In this document: positions 50,846-59,810 of the stretch, piece by piece
How positions within the stretch are numbered: position 1 is the first letter of the stretch
Layout: every line of letters starts with the position of its first letter
Source of the DNA: Eubacterium sp.
Lineage (GTDB): Bacteria > Bacillota > Clostridia > Lachnospirales > Lachnospiraceae
DNA: 64,000 bases
NCBI GenBank assembly: GCA_016292095.1
Contig: JAEFAB010000069.1
Span: 43,092-107,091 of the forward strand
Direction of reading: 5' to 3'
Made by a program: the position numbers and the translations under genes
The notes under the pieces: generated by a model
What the model saw: only the letters and a program-made list of their open reading frames with translations
Databases searched by the model: none
Told to the model about the DNA's origin: nothing

Positions 50846-52057
50846 ATGAAAGTTATAGTACTCGGAGCCGGAGCTTCCGGACTGATGGCGGCAATACGTG
50901 CAGCTGAAACCGGAGCTCAGGTAACATTAATTGAACCACAGAAAAAAGCAGGGAAAAAATTATCTGTAACAGGAAACGGAAAGTGCAATTTTACGAACCG
51001 AAAATTAATGGGGCTGGATTCGGAGGAGGATTATGTTCCGTTTTATTACGGAAATCATAAATTGATTTCTCAGGTATTGGGACAGTTTGGTGCCGAAGAT
51101 GTGACAGTATTTTTTGAACAATTGGGAATCTGTTCTTATGTGGAAAAGAATTATCAGGGTCTTTATCCGAAAAGTAATCAGGCACAATCTGTAACCAATG
51201 CATTGACGGATTATGCAAGAGAACTTCATGTGAAAATCAAAACTAATAATGTAATACATAGTATCTCGAAAACAGAAGATGGATTTGTTGTTAATGTGGG
51301 AATTGATCTGTTTTGTGACCACCTGATTGTGGCTACCGGCGGATGGAATGATTTCGTTGAAGGAATCTCCGGATATGAAATCGCAAAACAGTTGGGGCAC
51401 TCTGTGACAGAACTGAAACCGGCTTTAACGGCTTTAATTGGAAGAGATGAATTAAACAAAGCTTCCGGTGTACGAATTCAGGCGAAAATCCGGAAAGAAA
51501 CAGGAGTAGTACAACAGGGAGAATTACAGATTACCGATTACGGAATTTCCGGGATTCCGGTATTCAATCTCAGTCATGTTGTAGAAGCAGGTGATACCTT
51601 ATATATTGATTTTATGCCGGAATATGAAGAACCGGAGTATCAGACGTTTGTGAAAACTCTTTTTCAACGTCTGAACGCAAAGCGGAGGGAAGGAATTCTT
51701 GAAAATCTACTGGCTCCGGTCCTTCCGGAAAAGTTGTTGAAAGTTCTTTTGAAACAAGCAAATCTTTCCGGTTCGAAATTGATGAAAGAATGCTCCTTTG
51801 AAGAGTTTCAGGCGTTCTTTTTGTTCATGAAAAATTATCCGTTTACAGTTTCTAAACGAAGGGATTTCCAATACGCACAGGTTACACAGGGAGGCGTACC
51901 GCTGGAAGAACTTGATGTGAGCCGAATGGAGTCGAAACAATGTCCGGGGCTCTTCCTTTGCGGAGAACTGTTAGACGTCGATGGAATCTGTGGTGGTTAT
52001 AATTTACAGTGGGCATGGTCCACCGGTTATATTGCGGGAGAAAACAGTAGTAAATGA
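50846..52057 (+). CDS. HI0933-family FAD-dependent oxidoreductase
   Basis: A 403-residue flavoprotein of the HI0933/YhiN family. It starts with the FAD Rossmann motif VIVLGAGASGLMAAIRAAE, then GKKLSVTGNGKCNFTN, and ends with FLCGELLDVDGICGGYNLQWAWSTGYIAG, all typical. The substrate of the family is unknown. The ATG at 50846 follows GGAG by about 6 bases; the in-frame ATG at 50834 contains that site. Its stop overlaps the next flavoprotein (ATGA). Confidence 0.9.
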   Translation: MKVIVLGAGASGLMAAIRAAETGAQVTLIEPQKKAGKKLSVTGNGKCNFTNRKLMGLDSEEDYVPFYYGNHKLISQVLGQFGAEDVTVFFEQLGICSYVEKNYQGLYPKSNQAQSVTNALTDYARELHVKIKTNNVIHSISKTEDGFVVNVGIDLFCDHLIVATGGWNDFVEGISGYEIAKQLGHSVTELKPALTALIGRDELNKASGVRIQAKIRKETGVVQQGELQITDYGISGIPVFNLSHVVEAGDTLYIDFMPEYEEPEYQTFVKTLFQRLNAKRREGILENLLAPVLPEKLLKVLLKQANLSGSKLMKECSFEEFQAFFLFMKNYPFTVSKRRDFQYAQVTQGGVPLEELDVSRMESKQCPGLFLCGELLDVDGICGGYNLQWAWSTGYIAGENSSK

Positions 52058-53637
52058 TTTATTTAAAAGTATCGAATATTAAACTGAATATCGAACAAAC
52101 CAAAGAAGACGCTATTCAGGAAGCGCTTCGGATTGCCAGAGTTAAAGAAACCGATTTGATTGAGGCGAAAATCAGTAAATACTCTATTGATGCCAGAAAG
52201 AAACAACAAATTGTAAAATTGTTTACGGTTCTTTTGACGGTGAAGCAGTATAAAGGACGTGGAAAGAACGTTCAGGTCTTAAAGAAGCTTCCGGAACATC
52301 ATTATGAAATTTCCGGAACAGAACCTTTAAAACATTCACCGGTTGTTGTGGGCTTTGGTCCCGCAGGAATGTTCTGTGCCTACTTACTGGCTTTAAACGG
52401 CTATCGTCCAATCGTTGTGGAACGAGGCAGTGCCGTGGAAAAACGTATAGAAGATGTTAATCATTTCTGGGAAACCGGAGAATTGAATGAAAATTCCAAT
52501 GTACAGTTTGGAGAAGGCGGTGCGGGTACTTTTTCCGACGGAAAACTGAACACGGGAATTAAAGATAAACAGCACCGCATTCATTATGTTCTTAATACTT
52601 TTATAAAACATGGTGCAGCGGAACAGATTGCCTATGATGCAAAACCTCACATCGGTACGGATGTTTTATGTAAGGTTGTAAAAAGTATGAGGGAAGAGAT
52701 TCTTGCCAACGGCGGAACCTTTCTGTTTGACACCACTGTAACAGATTTTGAGGTGAAAAACGGTCGTCTGGTGGCTTTAGAACTGAATCACAAAGAGTGG
52801 CTTGAAACGGAACACTGTATTCTTGCAATTGGTCACAGCGCTCGAGATACATTTCGTGTGCTATATGAAAAAGGGTTCGTTTTAGAACAGAAACCTTTTG
52901 CAATGGGAGTTCGTGTTGAACATTTACAAACAATGATTAATCAGTCCCAGTATGGTTTTGAAGACAACCGTTTAGGTGCTGCACCTTATAAAGTTACATA
53001 TCATACCAAAGAGGATCGGGGAGTATATTCTTTTTGTATGTGTCCCGGAGGTTATGTAGTCAACTCGTCTTCTGCAAACAGGATGCTGTGCGTTAACGGT
53101 ATGAGTTATCAGAAACGTGATTCCTCCAATGCAAACAGTGCTATTGTAACAACTATTACGCCAAAAGATTTTCCTTCGGATCATCCGTTGGCAGGTGTGG
53201 AATTGCAGGAACGATTGGAACAGAAAACCTACGAAGCCTGTCAGGGAAAAATTCCGGTGCAACGATTGGAGGATTTCAATTCCAAGGATACAACAACCGC
53301 TTTCGGAAAAGTTACTCCTTGTGTAAAAGGTGCCGTTCAAAAGGCGAACCTTCATGAAATCTTGCCGGAATATATGACTTCCGCCATTCAGGAAGCAATG
53401 AGCTATTTCGGAACCGTAATTCAGGGATTTGACGATCCGGATACGTTAATGCTGGCCTTAGAAAGCAGAACTTCTTCGCCGGTTCGTATTGTCCGTGATG
53501 AAACATTTGAGTCTAATATTTCCGGAATTTATCCGGCAGGAGAAGGGGCAGGATATGCCGGTGGAATTACTTCTGCAGCCATTGACGGAATGAAAATCTT
53601 TGAACAATTCATTTCGCGATACCGTCCGTTTGAATAA
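52054..53637 (+). CDS. Uncharacterised FAD-dependent dehydrogenase (COG2509 type)
   Basis: A 527-residue flavoprotein with an N-terminal domain of about 90 residues (SNIKLNIEQTKEDAIQEAL, a ferredoxin-like substrate domain), then the FAD motif VVVGFGPAGMFCAYLLA, GEGGAGTFSDGKLNTG and the end GIYPAGEGAGYAGGITSAAIDG. These define the COG2509 family; its physiological substrate is unknown. It overlaps the preceding flavoprotein by 4 bases, so the two are coupled and may act together. Confidence 0.9.
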   Translation: MIYLKVSNIKLNIEQTKEDAIQEALRIARVKETDLIEAKISKYSIDARKKQQIVKLFTVLLTVKQYKGRGKNVQVLKKLPEHHYEISGTEPLKHSPVVVGFGPAGMFCAYLLALNGYRPIVVERGSAVEKRIEDVNHFWETGELNENSNVQFGEGGAGTFSDGKLNTGIKDKQHRIHYVLNTFIKHGAAEQIAYDAKPHIGTDVLCKVVKSMREEILANGGTFLFDTTVTDFEVKNGRLVALELNHKEWLETEHCILAIGHSARDTFRVLYEKGFVLEQKPFAMGVRVEHLQTMINQSQYGFEDNRLGAAPYKVTYHTKEDRGVYSFCMCPGGYVVNSSSANRMLCVNGMSYQKRDSSNANSAIVTTITPKDFPSDHPLAGVELQERLEQKTYEACQGKIPVQRLEDFNSKDTTTAFGKVTPCVKGAVQKANLHEILPEYMTSAIQEAMSYFGTVIQGFDDPDTLMLALESRTSSPVRIVRDETFESNISGIYPAGEGAGYAGGITSAAIDGMKIFEQFISRYRPFE

Positions 53638-53666
53638 TTGTGCGAAATGTAGTATTATTATATGAT
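53638..53666 (+). promoter_or_regulatory. Candidate promoter for the gene at 53720
   Basis: TTGTGC (53638-53643), a 17-base spacer and TATGAT (53661-53666, five of six consensus). It begins right after the flavoprotein stop. Confidence 0.45.
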
Positions 53667-53719
53667 GTGTATCAAGGTTTTGATGGACGTTTTTAGTATA
53701 AAACGATAGGAGAGTAACT

Positions 53720-54907
53720 ATGAATATTCGTTTTCTTGCTCAGGCAGAATATTTTAATTGTATTCACCTGAAAGAAGATATCATACTTGAAAAAGAATAT
53801 ACGGAAGGAATTTTTGATGATTTGCCGAAGGTGCGCTATTTCCTTTATTATCTGGAAGAAAATGTGCGCAAAGAAGTAATGCCTCATGATGATAAGATGG
53901 ATATTTTCCAGATTACAAACTGTCAGTTTGATTCGGACTTTATTTATTTTACTTCATATGAAGAATTACCGTTGGAAGGCTACATTTTCAATATTATCCG
54001 ATATAACATTGTAGACCATACCAGTACAAAAATTATCACTTTAAAAGATGATGCTACGTTATATCCGAAAATGAAGGAAATAAAGATTTTTGTTTTGGAT
54101 GATTCCAATTTAATTGTTCAGAGATCTCTTCTTCAGAAAAAGGGAAATCAGGGACATGAAGGTTTTTATGAGCATTCCTTGTTACTGTTTAATTTCCTTA
54201 AAAACAAACAGATTTGTATTTACGATGAAAATCTTGTGAAGAACGGAATTGAGTATATGCTTCCTTGTGGGGAAAACAACTGCATTATGAAGACCGGTTT
54301 TTCTTTATTCAAAGATCGTATCAGAGATAAAATCGATAAAGAAGATGCTTCGGTAGAGTCTTTGTTTGTCATTAATATTCAGCAATTTGTCAGTGACCTG
54401 CAGTTGGAAAGACAAAACCTGGTAATGAGTGCCATTGACCAGTCTTATTACGACACAACCATCGTGCATGCAAAAATCATTGAAAATTACTTGATTTATT
54501 CCAAGTATAACTTTGAAAGCAATGAAGAAAATGTTATTTTCTACAATATTATCAGTAAAGAACTGTATACCTGTATTAATAACACCAGCTTAAATGATTC
54601 TTTATTGAAAAATGCTACCGTAATTGACGAAACACCGTATATGTTGACAAAGAATTCTTCCGGAACCCAGTTCTTTAATCTGGTGACCAATGAAATTGCT
54701 GCAACATATTCGGAAGATTTCAATATCGAATATATTAACAATACAACCATTATTTCGACTTCCTCCGAAAAGAATCTTTTCGGAAAGGAAAAGAACTTTG
54801 TTAACATCAATAAGTTCCCGTCAAAGAAAGTTGTGTTACAGGAAAACGGAGAATATTTGGGTGCCGTTTCCTCAAACAGAGAAACAACATTTATTTTCTT
54901 AAAATAA
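53720..54907 (+). CDS. Unrecognised soluble protein, 395 residues
   Basis: I do not recognise this protein. It has no signal peptide and no membrane helix, so it is probably cytosolic. It is rich in Asn, Ile, Phe and Tyr with a steady alternation of short hydrophobic strands (FIYFTSYEEL, IFNIIRYNIVD, NLIVQRSLL, LLLFNFLKNK, CIMKTGF), spaced like a beta-propeller or other all-beta repeat fold, but no clear repeat consensus can be fixed by eye. Only a few Cys are present and no catalytic motif is evident. AGGAGAG precedes the ATG. A DUF896 gene follows 9 bases later. Confidence 0.8.
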   Translation: MNIRFLAQAEYFNCIHLKEDIILEKEYTEGIFDDLPKVRYFLYYLEENVRKEVMPHDDKMDIFQITNCQFDSDFIYFTSYEELPLEGYIFNIIRYNIVDHTSTKIITLKDDATLYPKMKEIKIFVLDDSNLIVQRSLLQKKGNQGHEGFYEHSLLLFNFLKNKQICIYDENLVKNGIEYMLPCGENNCIMKTGFSLFKDRIRDKIDKEDASVESLFVINIQQFVSDLQLERQNLVMSAIDQSYYDTTIVHAKIIENYLIYSKYNFESNEENVIFYNIISKELYTCINNTSLNDSLLKNATVIDETPYMLTKNSSGTQFFNLVTNEIAATYSEDFNIEYINNTTIISTSSEKNLFGKEKNFVNINKFPSKKVVLQENGEYLGAVSSNRETTFIFLK

Positions 54908-54916
54908 GGAGTATTC

Positions 54917-55123
54917 ATGGATCAGGAAAAAATCAAACGAATTAATGAGTTATATCATAAATCCAAAAGCGAAGGACTGACTGCAGCCGAAAAAGAAGAA
55001 CAGCAGCAATTAAGAACCGAATATCGGATGTCGATTATCAATAATTTATCTGCAAATCTTGATAATGTCAGAATTAAAAATCCGGACGGAAGTCTTTCTA
55101 AATTGGAACCGAAGAGGCATTAG
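54917..55123 (+). CDS. DUF896 (YnzC, UPF0291) family protein
   Basis: A 68-residue highly charged helical protein. KIKRINELYHKSKSEGLTAAEKEEQ and LRTEYRMSIINNL match the family's two-helix hairpin; the C end is flexible. YnzC in Bacillus belongs to an SOS-linked operon, but no LexA site is seen here. It ends 4 bases before the folate gene. Confidence 0.9.
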   Translation: MDQEKIKRINELYHKSKSEGLTAAEKEEQQQLRTEYRMSIINNLSANLDNVRIKNPDGSLSKLEPKRH

Positions 55124-55127
55124 TATA

Positions 55128-55661
55128 ATGAAACCGGAAAAATCTGAAATCCGAAAGGATATTATTGCAAAAAGAAAACAATTGTCAGAAACAGAATATC
55201 AAAAACGAAGCGATTGCATATGCCGTAAGATTATGGAAACCCCTTCTTTTCAGAAGGCTTCCGTGGTGTATGCATATTTTGCTGTTCAAAAGGAAGTTTC
55301 TTTGGGGTCGGTGTTTGAAGAATGTTTTCGACAGGGAAAAGTACTGGCTTTGCCAAGAGTAGAAGGAAAAGAGATTTTCTTTTATCAGGTGAATTCTATG
55401 GAGGATTTGGAAGAAGGAAGCTTTCATGTGATGGAGCCGAAGGAACGTTGTCAAAAAGCCCCTAAAGCAGATTTGATTTTAGTGCCCGGGGTTGCCTTTA
55501 CACATGCCGGAGGACGTCTGGGTTATGGCGGTGGCTTCTATGACCGCTTTTTTGAAAAGAATTCGATGGACTCAATTGGGGTAGGTTTTTCCTTTCAGGT
55601 TTTAAGGGAACTGCCGTTAGAGCAACACGATATTTGCTTAAACAGGATTCTTTCAGATTAA
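55128..55661 (+). CDS. 5-formyltetrahydrofolate cyclo-ligase
   Basis: This ATP-dependent enzyme turns 5-formyl-THF to 5,10-methenyl-THF. The 177-residue protein has KSEIRKDIIAKRKQL at the N end, and the signature VPGVAFTHAGGRLGYGGGFYDRF at about 125-150, with the ATP-binding GYGGGFYD loop. The ATG at 55128 is taken since the protein then starts in the family manner; GAAGAGG lies about 10 bases upstream. Folate one-carbon units and miaB downstream are otherwise unrelated. Confidence 0.92.
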   Translation: MKPEKSEIRKDIIAKRKQLSETEYQKRSDCICRKIMETPSFQKASVVYAYFAVQKEVSLGSVFEECFRQGKVLALPRVEGKEIFFYQVNSMEDLEEGSFHVMEPKERCQKAPKADLILVPGVAFTHAGGRLGYGGGFYDRFFEKNSMDSIGVGFSFQVLRELPLEQHDICLNRILSD

Positions 55662-55681
55662 TAAATAAATGAGGTACATCA

Positions 55682-57088
55682 ATGGAATTTAAAAATGAAA
55701 CAGAAAAGCAAAAATATTATATGGGCCAATGTCGTCAGTTGATTCAGGCAAAGGAACAGAAATTAGGCAGAAAATTGACTGCCTGTGTTGTTACATTTGG
55801 CTGTCAGATGAACTTTAAGGATTCTGAAAAACTGATTGGTATTTTACATGAAATCGGTTATGAAGAAACCGATGACGAGCATGCGGATTTGGTATTATAC
55901 AATACCTGTACGGTTCGTGAAAATGCCAACCTGAAAATATATGGTCGTCTTGGATATCTTCATAAAATCAAAGAGAAAAATCCGGATATGCTGATTGGAC
56001 TTTGCGGTTGTATGATGCAGGAACAGCATGTGGTTGATAAATTAAATAAAAGCTATAAATTCATTGATTTGATTTTTGGAACACATAATGTCTTTGCTTT
56101 GGCAGAACTGTTATATGAGCGATTACTTACCGGTCATACGGTAGAAAGCATCTGGGACGGAACAACGGAAATCGTAGAAGATTTGCCGTCCATTCGAAAA
56201 TATGATTTCAAATGTGGTGTTAATATCATGTTTGGATGCAATAACTTCTGTACATATTGTATCGTTCCTTACGTTCGAGGAAGAGAACGTAGCAGAGATC
56301 CGGAAGAAATTGTTAAAGAAATTGAATCTCTGGTAAAGAATGGCGTTGTGGAAGTCATGCTTTTAGGACAAAACGTAAACTCTTACGGAAAGACTCTGGA
56401 ACATCCGATTTCCTTCGCAGAACTGTTACGTCGTGTGGAACAGATTGAAGGTCTGGAACGAATTCGATTTATGACCTCTCATCCGAAAGATTTGTCCGAT
56501 GAATTAATCGAAGTAATGGCAAATTCCAAAAAGATTTGTAAGCATATGCATTTACCGTTACAGTCCGGAAGTTCAAATCTGTTGCAGAAAATGAATCGTC
56601 ATTATACGAAAGAAGATTATCTGACCATTGTGGATAAATTGCGTCAGCAAATTCCGGATATTGGTCTTACTACGGATATTATTGTTGGTTTTCCAGGGGA
56701 AACGGAAGAAGATTTCCAGGAAACATTGGATGTCGTGGCAAAGGCACGTTATGACTCGGCGTTTACCTTTATCTATTCCAAGCGTTCCGGAACCCCTGCT
56801 GCTGAAATGGAAAATCAGGTGCCGGAAGACGTGGTAAAAGAACGGTTTAACCGTTTGTTAAATTTAGTCAATGAAATTTCCAAAGAAAAGACCGGTGTTT
56901 TGGAAGGCACAACCCAGGAAGTTCTTGTGGAAGAAAAGAACGGAAAACTGGAAGGATATGTGTCCGGTCGATTGAGCAATAATGCCATTGTTCATTTTCC
57001 GGGATGCGAGCAGCTGATTGGAAAAATTGTTTCCGTTCATTTAAAGGAAGCAAAAGGATTTTATTATATGGGAGAAATGGTGGAATAA
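55682..57088 (+). CDS. miaB: tRNA-2-methylthio-N6-dimethylallyladenosine synthase MiaB
   Basis: MiaB adds the 2-methylthio group to i6A37 of tRNA; it needs two [4Fe-4S] clusters. The 468-residue protein has the N-terminal UPF0004 domain with Cys in TFGCQMNFKDSE, YNTCTVREN and CGCMMQ, then the radical-SAM CNNFCTYC motif at about 186, and the C-terminal TRAM domain (last 65 residues). miaA, which makes its i6A substrate, is three genes downstream. Confidence 0.97.
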   Translation: MEFKNETEKQKYYMGQCRQLIQAKEQKLGRKLTACVVTFGCQMNFKDSEKLIGILHEIGYEETDDEHADLVLYNTCTVRENANLKIYGRLGYLHKIKEKNPDMLIGLCGCMMQEQHVVDKLNKSYKFIDLIFGTHNVFALAELLYERLLTGHTVESIWDGTTEIVEDLPSIRKYDFKCGVNIMFGCNNFCTYCIVPYVRGRERSRDPEEIVKEIESLVKNGVVEVMLLGQNVNSYGKTLEHPISFAELLRRVEQIEGLERIRFMTSHPKDLSDELIEVMANSKKICKHMHLPLQSGSSNLLQKMNRHYTKEDYLTIVDKLRQQIPDIGLTTDIIVGFPGETEEDFQETLDVVAKARYDSAFTFIYSKRSGTPAAEMENQVPEDVVKERFNRLLNLVNEISKEKTGVLEGTTQEVLVEEKNGKLEGYVSGRLSNNAIVHFPGCEQLIGKIVSVHLKEAKGFYYMGEMVE

Positions 57089-57089
57089 A

Positions 57090-59780
57090 ATGGGATTACC
57101 TCCAATGATGCAGGATGTCTGGAATAATCATTTTGATGAACTGACTCCTATGATGAAAAATTATTTAGAAACAAAAAATCAGAACCCGGACTGTATTATT
57201 TTTTACAGACTGGGGGATTTTTATGAAATGTTCTTCGATGATGCCACAACGGCATCACGGGAAATGGAAATTACATTAACAGGGAAAAGCTGCGGATTGG
57301 AAGAGAGAGCTCCTATGTGTGGCGTTCCTTTTCATGCAGTCGATACATATTTAAACCGTTTGGTTTCCAAAGGTTATAAAGTTTGCATTGTGGAACAGGT
57401 TGAAGATCCTGCTCAGGCAAAAGGATTGGTTAAGCGTGAAGTTGTACGAATCGTAACCCCGGGAACGAATTTGAATATGGCAGCAATGGATGAAGGAAAG
57501 AACAATTACCTGATGTCTATTGCTTACATCAGTGACAAATTCGGAATTTCCATTGCAGATGTTACTACCGGTGATTATTATGTTACGGAAGTGAACTCCG
57601 AACGGAATGTACTGGATGAAATTAATAAATTTATGCCAAGCGAGATTATCTGCAACCATGCATTTCTGATGAGTGGTTTGGATATTTCCGATTTACAAAA
57701 TCGTTTGAACATTTCCGTATTTGAATTGGAACAGTGGTATTTTGATGAAGATATCTGTTCCGATGTTTTAAAGGAACACTTTGCCTTGACGGATTTAGCG
57801 GGACTTGGAATTTCTGACATGTTGTTAGGCGTGATTTCTTCAGGCTCTTTATTGAAATACCTGTATGAAACACAGAAGAATTCCCTGTCACATATTACAA
57901 AACTGCTTCCGTATTCAACCAATACGTTTATGATTTTAGATACTTCCACAAGAAGAAATCTGGAATTGTGCGAAACCTTACGGGAAAAGCAGAAACGCGG
58001 CTCCTTACTTTGGGTTCTGGATAAGACCAAAACAGCAATGGGTGCCAGAACATTACGAAGTTATATTGAACAGCCGTTAATTTCCAAAGAGGAAATTATC
58101 AATCGTCAGAAAGTGATTGCGGAATTGAATAAATCCATGATTACCCGTGATGAATTGCGGGAGTATTTGTCGCCGATTTATGATTTGGAGCGTTTGCTCA
58201 GTAAAATTTCTTATCGTTCTGCAAACCCGAGAGATTTAATTGCTTTTAAGACATCCTTATCGATGCTTCCGCATATTAAAAATATTATTACCGACTTTAA
58301 GTCGCCGTTGTTCCAAGATATTTTTGAACGATTGGATCCGTTAGAGGATATTATGGATTTGATTGATTCTTCCATTGCTGAGGACCCTCCGATTGCAATT
58401 AAAGAAGGAGGCATTATCCGTCCGGGATACAATGAAGAAATTGACAGACTTCGTAGTGCCAAGACAGAAGGAAAGGTCTGGCTGGCAGAATTGGAAGCGG
58501 AAGAACGTGAGCGAACCGGAATTAAAAATCTGAAAATCAAGTTCAATAAAGTTTTCGGATATTATTTGGAAGTGACAAATTCCTTCAAAGACCTGGTACC
58601 GGAAGATTACGTTCGTAAACAGACGCTTACCAATGCAGAACGTTTTACAACAACCAAGTTAAAAGAATTAGAAGAAATTATTGTCGGTGCCGAGGATAAA
58701 TTATTCTCATTGGAATATGATATTTTCACAGCAATCAGAGATGCGATTTTCGATCAAATGAATCGTATTCAGATGACTGCCAAAGCTATTGCTCAGATTG
58801 ATGTCTTTGCATCACTGGCATTTGTTGCGGAGCGAAATCACTATGTGAAACCGAAGATTAATGATCGGGGAATTATAGATATTAAAGACGGAAGACATCC
58901 GGTAGTGGAAAAAATGATGGATGAAAACATGTTTATTTCCAACAATACTTATTTGGATCAGTCCAACAACCGTCTTGCAATTATTACCGGTCCGAATATG
59001 GCTGGTAAATCCACTTATATGCGTCAGACGGCCTTGATTACATTAATGGCTCAGATCGGCTCTTTTGTGCCGGCAAGGGAAGCGAATATTTCCATTTGTG
59101 ATAAGATTTTTACCCGTGTTGGTGCATCAGATGATTTGGCCAGCGGTCAAAGTACATTTATGGTGGAAATGACGGAAGTGGCAAATATTTTAAGAAATGC
59201 TACGCCGAACAGTTTGTTGATTTTAGATGAAATCGGTCGCGGTACCAGTACGTTTGACGGTCTGAGTATTGCCTGGGCTGTAGTGGAATACATCAGCGAT
59301 AAAAAGATATTAGGTGCCAAGACATTGTTCGCAACGCATTATCATGAATTAACAGAATTGGAAGGAACTCTTCCGGGAGTAAACAATTATTGTATCAGCG
59401 TGAAAGAGCAGGGAGATGATATTGTATTCTTAAGAAAGATTATTAACGGTGGTGCAGATAAGAGTTATGGTATTCAGGTTGCCAAGTTGGCAGGCGTACC
59501 GGATTCTGTTCTTGATCGTGCAAAAGAACTGGTACTGGAACTGAGTAACGCAGACATTACTATGCGTGCTAAGGATATTGCCCAAGGAATGCTTCCGGGA
59601 ACGAAAGTACTTCCGGGAATCAATGAGGACCCGGATGCCCATCAGATGACTTTATTTGATACGGTACGGGAAGATGAAATTGTTCAGGAAATTCAGGAAC
59701 TGGATTTAGGTTCCATGACACCGATTGACGGACTGAATTATTTATATAAACTGCAAAATCAGTTAAAGAACAGATGGTAA
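57090..59780 (+). CDS. mutS: DNA mismatch repair ATPase MutS
   Basis: MutS recognises mismatches and recruits MutL. The 896-residue protein has the mismatch-binding N domain with Phe-x-Glu in GDFYEMF (about residue 43), connector, clamp and lever, and the ABC ATPase with Walker A GPNMAGKSTYMRQ at about 634 and the ATPase signature DLASGQSTFMVEM; Walker B is LLILDEIGRGTST. The C end has the HTH dimerisation tail. It starts 1 base after miaB. Confidence 0.97.
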   Translation: MGLPPMMQDVWNNHFDELTPMMKNYLETKNQNPDCIIFYRLGDFYEMFFDDATTASREMEITLTGKSCGLEERAPMCGVPFHAVDTYLNRLVSKGYKVCIVEQVEDPAQAKGLVKREVVRIVTPGTNLNMAAMDEGKNNYLMSIAYISDKFGISIADVTTGDYYVTEVNSERNVLDEINKFMPSEIICNHAFLMSGLDISDLQNRLNISVFELEQWYFDEDICSDVLKEHFALTDLAGLGISDMLLGVISSGSLLKYLYETQKNSLSHITKLLPYSTNTFMILDTSTRRNLELCETLREKQKRGSLLWVLDKTKTAMGARTLRSYIEQPLISKEEIINRQKVIAELNKSMITRDELREYLSPIYDLERLLSKISYRSANPRDLIAFKTSLSMLPHIKNIITDFKSPLFQDIFERLDPLEDIMDLIDSSIAEDPPIAIKEGGIIRPGYNEEIDRLRSAKTEGKVWLAELEAEERERTGIKNLKIKFNKVFGYYLEVTNSFKDLVPEDYVRKQTLTNAERFTTTKLKELEEIIVGAEDKLFSLEYDIFTAIRDAIFDQMNRIQMTAKAIAQIDVFASLAFVAERNHYVKPKINDRGIIDIKDGRHPVVEKMMDENMFISNNTYLDQSNNRLAIITGPNMAGKSTYMRQTALITLMAQIGSFVPAREANISICDKIFTRVGASDDLASGQSTFMVEMTEVANILRNATPNSLLILDEIGRGTSTFDGLSIAWAVVEYISDKKILGAKTLFATHYHELTELEGTLPGVNNYCISVKEQGDDIVFLRKIINGGADKSYGIQVAKLAGVPDSVLDRAKELVLELSNADITMRAKDIAQGMLPGTKVLPGINEDPDAHQMTLFDTVREDEIVQEIQELDLGSMTPIDGLNYLYKLQNQLKNRW

Positions 59781-59810
59781 ATTTTTAACAGCTCTAAGAG
59801 GAATCGTTGT

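Noticed and set aside
53688..53705. Third copy of the CGTTTT/AAAACG pilus operator
   Set aside because: Only six pairs, with a different spacer, and it lies downstream of the likely promoter next to a ribosome site; AT-rich chance similarity is likely.
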